Assembly (NCBI RefSeq): GCF_042242105.1
Contig: NC_092030.1
Location: forward strand, 2,698,501-2,762,500
DNA length: 64,000 nt
Source of the DNA: Pempheris klunzingeri
Lineage: Eukaryota > Chordata > Actinopteri > Acropomatiformes > Pempheridae
Reading direction: 5' to 3'
Part shown: positions 52,580 through 64,000 of the stretch, piece after piece
Layout: every line of letters begins with the position of its first letter
Numbering within the stretch: the stretch's first letter is position 1
Notes under the pieces: generated by a model
Databases searched by the model: none
The model's input: only the letters and a program-made list of their open reading frames with translations
What the model was told of the DNA's origin: nothing
Position numbers and translations under genes: made by a program

Positions 52580-55500
52580 ATGTGCCTCTTGACTTGATGC
52601 CAGTACTGATACTTAAGCATCTTTCACACATAGTTTCTGGTTATTTCCAGTGACTATTTACAAATGAAGCTATATTTCAGGACATTTCCATGGCAGCACC
52701 AGAATAAACAACAGCATTGGCAAGGCAACAGTAAACAAGTCTTATTTATTCAAATATTTCACCAGCAGAGTCTTGTGATTGGTTTTCTCGCTCCATGTGA
52801 AATCGTTGGTAGATGAGCGTAACCTTTTACATCCCCGTCACTGTATTGTTACTTCTTTCAATCGCCCCCTTCACACACGCAGGTTATACCTGCAATGCTT
52901 ATTTAATTAATTCTCTCATGGGGTCATGGGATCCCATTTAAACTGCCGTTGCCATGGCATGCGTGAAAAGGCGCAAGATGGAAATGTTCCTGAATGTAGC
53001 TGCATGTGTAAATACTGAAAATCACTAGTAGTATCTGAAAGGTTATCTTAGTAATTCACCAGAAACTGTGAGTGAAAGAACCTATTTTCAACACAGCTGT
53101 ACCTGCATTTTCCCTGAAATGTTATTTGGTCTTGAGGAGGGAAATTGGTAGAAAAGAATATCGATCCCTGCTTCTGTTCAGACACGATCCCATGCAGGAA
53201 ACGTCCCTGAACATTTTAGATAGATACACTGCGTGTGTGAAGGGGGGGCTGTAGACTCAATTCACTGAAAGCTAATGGTTTGGATTCAAAGCCAATCAAA
53301 GCAGAGCAAATCAATTTGTCACTTTCCATGCCAAAATATTCTGTGTTTCCCTCAATAACACTGTAGGAAGCAGCTTTTACACCCGTACGAGCAAACAAAT
53401 CCATGAACTGGTTGGAGAGCTTTAGTGGCCAATATGGGGCACTAAAACTTTGCAATGAAACTCAGACTAATTACTGATTCTTTCATTGTTACAAGCTCTT
53501 AATGGCAGCAGGACTCAGTACACTTGCTTATTGGTAAGGGAACCACTGGGACACACTTAACAGCCTCTAAATGGGGAACTAATTAAACGTGTGTCTCTCA
53601 CATAAATTATTTTTTGGATGGGTTTTTCTCAAGTTCTCCTCAGACTGCTGCTAATACAGACACAGAAAAACTTTATGCTGGTTTTCGGGTCTGATTTTCT
53701 TTTCAAGTCCACACTTTTCATCTCTCTGTATTCACTCTCTCTCTCTCTCTCAGTGCGTATTGGCACAGGCTCTAAATCAGTTTTTGCAGCACCACTTCTG
53801 TGTTTACATCATCAATTCCCCTTGTTAGGCCTCTGTGGCAAATGAGATAAACCTCATGATATCACAGCGAGGAGATGTGTCGTGTCAAAACAAGAGGGGG
53901 GGGAGGCGGCGGTGGAATTTCTCTACAGTCGTCATGTGAAAAATTATTGTCCTTTCCAGCCAAAATTGAAATGAGGTAGTTTTGTGATAGACTTATTGAA
54001 TATGTTGCAGTTAGCCCTTTCACCCCATCTCAGAGTCACCCAAGTTTTACTGTGGTTGTTGTAGGAATGCAATTTATGAGCAGCCAAACTAGAAGATTTA
54101 GTAATTTATTTGATCTAGATGCGTCTGTACGTGATGGGAAATGTTTACTCCATACTCATTCAGATGTGTGTGTGTGTGTGTGTCTAGTCATGTAAGAGTG
54201 TCAAAGGCGGCTCAAAATTGAGGACTTGAAAAAACAATTTTACTCTATCTAGTGCTGAAAGACAGATTTGAGCACGATCTGTCAATCAAAAGAAGGAGAA
54301 GAGAATGAATGTGTGTGTTTTAGATCAGCACATGTAGCAGCAGTGGCTTTGACACACAACTCAGGGAGGAAATTAGGATGCTTCTAATGCTTCTAATTTC
54401 TAAATGTCCTTCCATGGTGAATGTCCATAAATCCACTTAGAAATAATAGAAAAAAGGAGCGTGTTAGAACTCCAGAACCTGCCCAAAAATAATCCCATTT
54501 TTAAGTTTTCTTCAGTATCAGAATAACCTAGTGATAGGTGTATGTACACCCATGGGTCCACTGCAAACAGGAACTGCTAATAGCTAATTCAGCTTTTAAT
54601 GAGGCCATTTTGACAAAATGTTGACAAGGCCCACCGCGTCAGACTTAGAAAACCATTGTTTTAGTCTCCAGGACTAATGTGTGATGTAATGTACTAACCA
54701 AGCCATCAACTAAGCACATGATGCAGATCCAAACCCCATTCAGCACCATCGGAGCCATCGGAGCCGTCTGACTTGTGAGAATACCAAAAGTAGCTTCAGT
54801 GTGCAGCAGCTGCCTTCGTACACTACATTCATTTCTGAAGCTCAAAGTGAGGCAGGGGTCGTACCTGACCGGCAACCCACTGAACCTTGATTTATTTTTA
54901 AAATGGAAATACATTTTAAGCAGATTTATGATGCCCCAACTGCCTACTCCAAGAATCCTAAACCTTGATAGTAAAAAAGTGATTTGATGTTTGATTTATA
55001 TAAAGTAGTGTTGTAACAGACTTTTTTAAGACATCGTGACTTGTCATAGTAGGGGAAACACAGGCAATTAACAACATTGATAATGGCTCCGTTCCATTTA
55101 GGTCATTCATTAATCCATGCCAATGAGCCAGCATGCGCAATAATATAATAATATCAGGACGCTGGAACTGGATCAACCTAACTGGAATGCAGCCTTAATT
55201 ACGGTTATTAATTACACCTGTGCTTTTACCTGCTATGACGTGCCAAAATCTCTTATTTGATGGAGGCCTATTAGAAGGTCACCAAGTGATAAATACAGAT
55301 AGATTATGGTGCTTGAAACACACAAAATGTGACTGAACACTCGCCCCCCCAAAAGGAGCAGATGGGCACGTTTTGAAATTTTAATGAAAAAGACAACAAC
55401 GAGTCATTTACAAGGGCAGCTTAGTGTTATCTTCCCGCTTTCAACATCTGCTGTTTCCGTGATTATCCATCGATGCATTCAGGTGAGAATCGGCACCTAA

Positions 55501-58500
55501 CGGAGAAACCAGTTGATCCGTAGCGGCAGTACTCTGACTCTCCCCTCCATCATCCTTCCCTCCCTCCTGCAGTGGTTGTTCTGTATTCTGTCTGTGGTTC
55601 AGAGCTGGCAAATTTACCGCATCTTGTCAGTAGCATGAGTTATGCTTTTAATGACTGGCACTAATCACCTGAACTATCATCCTGGTACATTGTCTCCACT
55701 GTTGTAATTACTGTTGGCAGTGATGCGCTTAATGCAATGCTCTTAAAGATGGTTTTATTATTGCCAGTATGGTCAGATTTTGGGATGGGGGGGGGCAGAA
55801 CGTTTGAGCGAGGCATTTTGAATTCTTCCTCTAACCAAACCAAAGAGTGTAAATAGGAGCATATATGATCGTGTGTGTGTGTTTGTGTCACCTTCTGCCG
55901 TGACAGCCTGCACGAGCCGCCTCTCCCCGTCCTACATGTTCTGTGAATAGAGGTTCTGCTCTATTCCTCATCTCTGCCGCAGGCCAGCATAGCTTTCAGC
56001 TTCAGTCTGGGGTGATGGAAGTTTATATTGACCCATAAATTAGCTCTACTGCCCTGCCACATCCAACAAACTGCTCTCAGAAATGATAGACTCTGTTCCC
56101 TGTTAGCCGGAGATGTGAAACGGAAAGACAGAGAAAATTAGTTTTTTTTCCTTCTTTTGAGCAGCTTCAAACACCACCAGCACTGTGTTTTAATTAAGCT
56201 TTTTTGTCGTACACTTTGTTTTCCTGAGCAGGGTGAGCATAACAGGGCAGGGTGGCATTGATTTGTCAGGTCTGTGTTCCTTAGATATGCCTTATATACA
56301 CGCTCGAACATGAAATTCTGCAGTTTAATTTTGCAAGCATGAGACACCACAAGTTGCAGCACACCAGGGGGGGCAGGCTCGCACACACAACTGTGCTTCC
56401 CACATTAAGAATTTGATGACAAAGGCCCGGACGCAGCGCTTCTTAACATTTACAAAGAGCTAGCAAGGATAGGCTCGTCCTAATTAGTATGTGTAGTATT
56501 ACCTGCCAGAATCTCTTCAGCAGCACAATAAATAAGTCAATTAAGTCTGATAGAAATGTAGATTCTTCAAACTCTCCTCATTTCTCTGTTGTGCTTTTGT
56601 TGTGTAAAAGCGTAGAGAGTTAGAAGTTGATTATACCGTTCCTTATCGGGTTACGAAACAGGGCATGCACAGATTTTCTGTGAGATTAGCTTATCGGTAA
56701 ATGGTCACTGGATCCTAGAGCTAAATTTGGACGTCCCGCGGTACACAGCGTTTATCAGATGTTGGAGCAAAGCTGGTTTGTCTGCACCTGATTTATAGTC
56801 CAGCATCTGTGTGGAGCAAGTTGAGGGTTGTGGGCCGAATTAACGCAGTGAGAGAGAGAGAACGTGCATGTTGGGTAGACTGGGTAACCACCTGTGCACA
56901 ACATGTTCAGTTTATGCTTTTGAAGTATATCACAGAAAATTAAAAATGGTGCTTTTGCCCATTGTGACGTCCTTTTGTGGAGCATCATCATCATACGTTT
57001 CATCGAGGTCGTACCCATACCCATGTCTTTACCCATATCTTTACTCTTTACTTTGACACTGAGCCCAGTAGAGCCTGTTAAATCTGTGCCCCCGGCTCCA
57101 CTGCACAGCGTTTTCTACTACAAGTAATTTAATTTAATGACATCATCAACTGGAAATCCGGGCGTATAACGTCAAGACTGAAGTCCTCTGCTCTCTGCTG
57201 CAAAAAGAATGAATACTTTGTTTATTATCGTTTTATTTTAGATTGATTTGAACAGGAAGGGGTGGGGCTCATCTGCAGGACATTGTTTTCATGGGGTTCA
57301 TAGTCTGCAGAGGAGACTATGTGACTTTGGCTGAACAGCGGCCGCTGTGGCCACAGGTGACAAACAGGATGCCTAATGTTAGTGGCAGGTTACGCTAGAA
57401 GAGCTCGTACGGCGGCCGTGGTCCGATAATGCACTTGGAGTTGTTTGCACCAACTGTCCACACAGGCTGTTCCAAGGTCTGTGCACCGATGTGAGAATTT
57501 TATCAATGAGCCTGAAATATCCCAGATATCTCAAAAAGCAGGCTGTAGATAAGTAATTGAGAGAAATGCAGAGGAATGATGTGAGGAGCCCCAGCAGAGC
57601 TAACTTAGGAAACAAAAGGATCACCCGTAGGATTTTCTTTTTACATCCGTCTTTCCTGTTCTTAGTGATGGATCTTCCTTCGGCCGGAAAGCAGTGATTA
57701 GGACACTTTCATCAAGTTGTTTCTGCCCTTGGCGATTCTCTCTCCTCTCTCCTCATCTCTCCATTGCCTTCTTTCTTCACTCATCAATTTCGGCATTGCT
57801 TAATGAGCTTGCAAGTACAGCAGGTACTCCATCCAGCCCTCATCCTTACACCAGCCTCGGTGATCTCTTTCCCTTTGGCACATCACGTGTACTCATTGTC
57901 CTCTCGCCCCCTGCTGTCTCTCACCTGCCTCAAGCTCTCTACCAGGCAGCCTCTCCATCTTCCCCAAAGGACATTTGTCATCTCTTCTGTTTCACTTGAA
58001 ATGTCTCACTCTGTCTCACCTTCTTTAAATCTCTGCCAGTGACATGATCCCAGTGTTAGATCAGTCTATGAAGGCCACATAGTTAAGTTGTCGGTCCTCA
58101 GCGAGATAATTTGCTCATCTTCAGGACTAAGACTGTTTGTCCACCAGGTTTTGGCCAAATATTTAAAGATCCTATTAACAAACAGGCTGATGAAACATAA
58201 ACTCTGTGTAACTTAACTGACCGAGGTCGTTTATGTGTCCTTTGACACTGTTTTGCTATTAAGCTCTCAGAGCTTTGTTTATTTTTGTCGCTAACAGGAA
58301 ACGAACTATTAAGACTCATAACAACACTGTTTCCCATAATGGCCAGACATTTGCAGGTTTAATGTCTCAGCTTGACAAAAGAAGCAAGTTGAGGGGTCGT
58401 GATGAGACACGTAACAGCAGAACGGAAAGGAGAAAGTGCTGTTTTCAGACAGATTTTAGAGATTACAGCGAAGAATTTCTTACGTAATTACTTTAGAGGA

Positions 58501-59777
58501 GAGAATTAGTGACTTTTAAGGATTTGTTAGGTTAGATTATGCCTGTAAATTTGCAGTTTTTTTATGGCAGCTGCAGTTTTATTGCAGTGCTCACAAATGA
58601 TCATTTAATTGTATTTGAATCACAAGGGTTTCAATTTCTACTATCCACTGCTGTGGTGAAGCTCATTTTCTCAGGATATACAAAGGAAACCACAGGAACG
58701 TGCTTTATTTGTGAAAAACACCGGATGAGAGACAGCATTATGGTACAGAAGTTAGAGGCACCCTGGACGTAATGCCATGAGCTTGGCTCTCTATTAAGGT
58801 TGCTATCATTGATTATGGATTATTGATGATGAATGGGACTAATAAAGGAATATTTTAGGGATATCTTAATCTGTCAGCAGCAGTTGAAAAGTGATAGAGG
58901 ACAGAGAAAAGCGGCAAATCCTCATATTTGAGAAGTGACAATTAGCAAATATCTGGCATCAAGTTTTCAAAATTGTTGATTCATTTTTCATTGACTAAAT
59001 ATGGTGGTGTTACTATATATTTTCTGCCTGAATGCAACAGTGAAAGATGAGCAATCGATTTTTGGACCCTGTGAATTCTGAGCTACCAACGAAACACCGT
59101 TTAGCAAAAGAAGGCTGCATTTCTCTGCTGCTTTTGTCCTGATCTCTGGAGTGACACTTCCTCTCATGATGTATTTGGTCTTGAAATGTGGTCTTCAAAA
59201 GAGACGGCGTCCCTGAGTTGGTACTCCCTGTTGCATTAATGGTGTGTCGATTGTCGTGGAGGAGCGCGGAAACCTGCTTGAATGGCGTGCAGGCAGGTAT
59301 AATATGTCGGATCTCTATCAGCTGATAATCCAACAGCATCGAGCGGCGGTGATGCTGTGGTCGACTGTTTACAACTTTAAAACGTTGACACTAAAGAACC
59401 CTTTTCCATTTGGTTTTAAACCAGCATCAAAAATGTGTATATTAGTAAGTATTGTTAGTGATACTGTTGGTACAGGTGGTGTTTCACTCTGGACTCTGAG
59501 GGTCATTTCATGACTTTGCTGTTTATGTGGACGTTTGAAATGTCTCTCTGGAAGCCTGTCGCTGTAGACAGTAAATAAAGAAGGAAGGAAATGAGTAATT
59601 ATTCATCCCTGTATTAGTTATGGCTGCGTTAAAAAATACCGGAAGGGATAAACAGAGACAGAAGAGAACCGAGAACAGAGAGAGTGAGAAACGGAGTCCA
59701 TTAGCTGCTATTAATTAGCTCTGATTGGTATTCACAGACGAGCTGCTTCTGAGCCTCATAGAGATCAATTCCAGTCA

Positions 59778-59834
59778 ACACACACACACACACACACTCA
59801 CACACACACTCACACACACACACACACACACACA
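59778..59834. repeat. (CA)n microsatellite with two CT interruptions
   Basis: CA repeat interrupted at two places by ACTC, in tnks intron 4. Confidence 0.95.
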
Positions 59835-61690
59835 GAGCACAGAAATTCTCTTTCTGATTTCATTTACTCTACAGGCGTACTAAGACGTAACTTTTCTATA
59901 TGAGCTCTAACATATGTTCACATTTAATGCAGCCGTTATCAAACGTGTTTTATGTTTTCACAGTAGGTGTTCTCTCTCTTGCACGCTGTGGAATGAGCAC
60001 TACAGGAAATTAATCTGACAAAGCGTTGTCTGGTGGGCCTCAGTTTTCTGATGTCGTGTCTTGTTTTCTTTCATGCTAAAGCAGATCTTTCAAGCCGAAA
60101 ATAACACGACAACTGTCTCGCTTGTTGTCACGTCAGTGCAGCTAAATTCCGATGTGGGCATCAGTGTGAGTCCATTGTACAATCTCAGGATGTGTGTTCT
60201 AAATTGATATTGACAAAACGTGTCTTCAGCTTTTTGCTGTTGATCTGATTCATCAGATCTGAGGAAATAGAATTAGGACACATCTATTGCCACTGTGGAG
60301 ATAGCCTTTGATCCTTCTTCGTCTTTGTATTCTTACGCAAAACATGTAGGCGCACACACGCAGCATTGTTCAGTGTGGGTCATAAAGTGCAAGGAAATAG
60401 CAGTGACCCTTTACCAGACTGCTGCTGATAGACAGGAAGAGGAGAGTAAAGGTTTGGGTTTGATCAAAACAGTGGATCACAGCATATATTGGATGTCTTA
60501 AGTCACATCCGTTTTTTTGTGTGGTTAAATCACATATGAAAGCAGCAGAGACCAGAGGAGGAATCAAGTAACCACTGTGAGTACATGATAAATGTGAGTA
60601 TTATATACTCGTTTTTCCCATTATGTTTCCCTCATGAATGCTATTACTTTTACCAAAGCAGTGACCTAGTTGCCCCATGAAAATCAATTGACTCATTGCG
60701 TCCCATCTTATTAATTCTGTAAAGCACACTTGAACATTTTCAGTGTTAGAGCCCAATCAATTCCCCAAATTGAATAAACAAAACATTAGTCTCACTTAAA
60801 CGACCTGAGCGGTCAAATTTGGCCTCGCATTTGGATTTAAAACTTGGGATTTGAGAACTGACTAGAACAGAACTCCTAAAATGGGGTTTTATTATCATTC
60901 ACGTGTCACTCGTGCTCAGTGCAGATATGACCGATACAGCATGGCTTCCACATATGGTGTAAGTTTTCAGCTCCATGTCCGGCTGTAACTTGGATCTTGC
61001 TTCGTCTCCAGTCTGTCACGATCGCAGAGTGTGCAGAATGTGGAGACGCTGAGTGAACAAGTTCTTTGTCAAGAATCCCTCGTCATCTTGTCATAGTTAG
61101 CTTTTCATCCTTGGGAATGAGTTAGCCCTGCAGACGGCAATAATAGGCTGTCACCCCCAAAGAAACTACAGCAGATGCTCTTCTCTCTTGTTCTTTTCAT
61201 TTAGCTATTGTTGTTGAGACTTTTCCGTAACCACAGGGCTTGTAAGGTGTCTGTCACAACTAAATCACACGAAGGATTTAGGATCATTTATGACATTAAC
61301 TTTCAACTGCCTTCAGTTTCTAAACAGCAGCTGAGTGGTCTTCTGACAGAAATGCAGTTGACTGCACCATCCCTCTGTGCAAAACTTCTATAAGTGCAAG
61401 TTGGTACTCCCACGGAGGGCAACATTTACATCCTCAGTCAGCCAACTTTGGCCCTGGACGTCTGGCTGACAGCCAAAGGCAGACATAAACGCAGACCACG
61501 GTAACCCACTGACATTAAAAATAGAAAAAAAACGGTTGAAACATTAACAGATCGCCATGATAGAAAAAGAGATGAGTGCTGATAAGAGTGGAAGAGGAGC
61601 ATTATGAAGCGTTTGTGCCAATGGAAAATGACGTGAAGGCCATGTATAGGAATAATACAGGGGAAACATACATTCAGCCTTTAACTTAGG

Positions 61691-62000
61691 ATGTGGGAGA
61701 CACAATTGGAACATACTGCTACCCCTCAAATTATTGTCCATGTGCAGACCAATGATGTTTGCAGAGAGAGATCAGAAGTGCTACAGCGGGATGTGACTGA
61801 ACTGCTTAATGGCTTTGACAGAGTGGAGGCCCAGTTGTTTATTAGTGGAGCTCAGTCAACAGAGGGATCAACAGGCTCAGCAGACTCTTATCACTGAGTA
61901 CATGGCTCAGCAAAACCTGTGGTCTGAAAGGGATCAACTACTTTGATAACTTCTGGGGATGTAGGCATCTTTTTGGCACAGCAGCAGCCGCCTCCAACGC
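61691..62000 (+). pseudogene. Fossil of a LINE-encoded SGNH/esterase-like domain
   Basis: The frame starting at 61691 reads QIIVHVQTNDVCRERSEVL, followed by LLNGFDRVEAQLFISGAQS. After frame breaks the DNA still codes GINYFDNFWGCRHLF near 61930-61975. This order (a GTND-like block, FISG, then a GVNFIDNF..HLF block) is what I know from esterase domains carried by CR1/L2-like non-LTR elements in fish. GTND is QTND here, and the frame is broken by stops and shifts, so it is dead. Confidence 0.5.
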
Positions 62001-63236
62001 CACGATGTCAGTGTGCTGACAGCCTCTCACACAGCAGCAGGAAAAAGAAAAGCCACAGCCTCTGTGTCAACATGTGAATACCCAGCTCATGGATCAGTAT
62101 TCCTTCATGAATGTATTTCTCATCATTCCTTACCACAGCTGGACAACAGAAGTATTTACCAAACACAAATATTTGCAAAACAAGAGCAGAAACAGGCGTT
62201 AAGGCATAAACAACTGAGAAAAAGAAGGAAAAATGCATATTGTGGGTTGTTTTGTTATTTTGAGTTGTCACATCGGGGTTGGGATGATCTGAGTGGGTGA
62301 GACGGTGCAGAAAAGGATCAGCTGTGGTTGAACTGCAGGAAAGGAGACCAGCTGTTATGGAATGGGATCAGATTGTCCTTTACAGTTGGCGTTAGCTTTT
62401 CGAGGCTTGTGCGGTCTGTTAACAGATTGAGCCAATGGTTTATTGATAATTTAGTTTCTGACTTTGGGTGGATCAGTCTTCCAACTCCTCCTTCCGTCAT
62501 CTCCCCTTCGCCTCATGCCTTTTGGGATGCGCTGACAAAATGGAAGAGCTGTTTTCTCTTTTTTAAAACGTTTTATAATACATTATGTAAAGCACTTTGA
62601 ATATGAAATGTGCTACAATGTGCTCCACACACACTTGCCTAGCCTTTTGTGCAGAGTATCCCTGTCTTGTCTTGTCATAACTGGAACTGGTTAATACATT
62701 TTCACTGCCAGGCAGGTTTTCATCTCTTGGAATCAATTAGGACTTGTTTCCACCCTGCCCTGCTTTTCCAGCTCGCAGTGCCGCACAGAAGCTTTGGGAA
62801 GCGTTTGTCTTTGCTCCTACAGTAGCTGTGACTGTTACAAAAAACAGTTTGAAGAGTGGCGTGCTTTGACGGAAATGTTGGTGTGTGTCCTGCCACGCTG
62901 GGTGTCGAAGATTTGCTGTCAGCAAGCGCTTCCACTCTGTTGTAAAAGAGAAAAGAAAATTTGTTGCTTTGAAGAGGGGTCCGTCATGGGCAGGCAGCTT
63001 TAACATAGCAGAAAATTAGCCAGCTCACTCTCTCACAAGGGCTGGCGGAAAATGATGAGAGATTTAAGAGAGGTTGGGGAGGGGTGGTGGTGGTGGGAAA
63101 GTTGATGAATAAGGGGAGGGGGGAAAGAGAGAGGAAGCCAAGGAGAAAGAGCCGAGGGTTGGAGGGAATAAGTGAAGGAAGAGGAAGGAAGTGGATGGAT
63201 GTCGAAGAGGAGAACAGATTCAAAGGGTGAAAGGAA

Positions 63237-63260
63237 AGAGAGAGAGAGAGAGAGAGAGAG
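63237..63260. repeat. (GA)n microsatellite
   Basis: About twelve GA units at the end of a long purine-rich stretch in tnks intron 4. Confidence 0.95.
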
Positions 63261-63460
63261 TGGAGGAGGAAAGATGACGATGCTGACTGGCTTGGGTGAC
63301 GGACGAACAGAGAGATGAATTGATGCGACACCGAGTGAATGCAAAGAGGGCAGCACTGATGGCTGCGTATGTTAGCGGCCTAATCATGAAAACAAAGAAC
63401 TGCTGTAGCCGCTTCGTCCTGCAAAGGCAATCTAGCACCCATGTGCACCTTGCAGAGCCT

Positions 63461-63484
<24 letters not shown>
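63461..63484. repeat. (GT)n microsatellite
   Basis: About twelve GT units in tnks intron 4. Confidence 0.95.
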
Positions 63485-63493
<9 letters not shown>

Positions 63494-64000
63494 CATGAAT
63501 TCCTCTGGCTGCAAGGCCTAGTGTGTAGCTTTCCTCCCCCTATCAGAGACATGCTCATTGATTACCACGATGACTGCTGTTCGATTGGTCCCTGGTGATG
63601 AATGAGCCTCGGCCCCATTTCCAAAATGACCTAGCAAGGGAAGCAAAACAAAGTGACTGTTTTCTTTTATTTTTTATTGCGAGGGTGCGCGATGCACTTC
63701 CAAGGTTCCCTCACCCCATTTGTGCCATTTTCCTGCAGCTGAAATTGCCTAGTTTTCCACACGGCTGCACAGCTCTGAGTGAGTTAGTGAGGGCAGCCGG
63801 CCACTCCGCAAGAGTAGACTGACAGAATTTGGTTAATGAACTCAGAAAAAGTAAAGAAATGGGAAGTACATAGTAATCTGTTTCTCCTGGACGATTGAAG
63901 TACAGGCCACTTGAAATGCGTGTGAATTAAAGTTGTGTTTGTAGTACAGCGCAGTGAAAAAGTGTCACTGAGTGTCCTCTTCGAAATCAAACAGATTGTA

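Larger units (their letters stand above)
52024..64000 (+). other. tnks intron 4, at least 12 kb, open to the right
   Basis: No codons for the next tankyrase segment were found on the plus strand up to the window end. No other gene is supported on either strand. It holds simple repeats (ATC at 52552-52579, GT at 54165-54182, CA at 59778-59834, GA at 63237-63260, GT at 63461-63484) and one retroelement fossil (61691-62000). A purine-rich stretch runs from 63050 to 63260. Confidence 0.7.

Noticed and set aside
52024..64000. A conserved intronic microRNA in tnks
   Set aside because: Human TNKS hosts a microRNA, so I looked for that mature sequence and found none. I could not fold the intron systematically.

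Overview
The window is vertebrate nuclear DNA, most likely from a ray-finned (percomorph-like) fish. The genes are split by GT-AG introns, most of them short. Interspersed elements resemble repeats common in teleost genomes, dinucleotide microsatellites are frequent, and the gene set includes a nodal-related ligand, claudin-23 and tankyrase-1. I see no prokaryotic genes, rRNA, tRNA or CRISPR arrays.

Layout from left to right. (1) 0-2.2 kb, minus strand: a complete three-exon nodal-related TGF-beta ligand gene with its poly(A) signal. (2) 4.2-27.5 kb, plus strand, head-to-head with the nodal gene: a complete 47-exon giant LDL-receptor-related protein (LRP), probably the fish lrp13 type. I spliced it by hand. 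All exon phases agree, and the coding total is 8,934 nt (2,977 residues plus stop). Order of domains: signal peptide, 4 LDLa, 2 EGF, propeller, EGF, degenerate propeller, 26 LDLa, 2 EGF, propeller, EGF, propeller, EGF, LDLa, EGF, membrane helix, short tail. Part of the LDLa array is a very recent tandem duplication of exon pairs together with their introns. (3) 30.8-34.4 kb, plus strand: a second 'proline-rich linker + EGF + membrane helix' exon and a tail exon with the same splice phases as the LRP end, followed by a likely long 3'UTR. It is either an alternative LRP C-terminus or the end of an unrecognised gene. (4) 36.8-37.6 kb, minus strand: intronless claudin-23. (5) 42.0 kb to the right edge, plus strand: the first four exons of tankyrase-1 (tnks). 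The gene runs out of the window inside a large intron.

The nodal ligand, the endocytic LRP, the claudin and tankyrase do not form an operon-like system. CLDN23 and TNKS are also close together on human 8p23.1, so that pair is conserved synteny. The items most worth a second look are the LDLa exon-pair expansion with signs of gene conversion, two GC-AG introns with identical donors, the duplicated membrane/tail exons, a displaced cysteine in the nodal ligand, a glycine-rich open frame that reads directly into tnks exon 4, and two identical CTCF-consensus sites.
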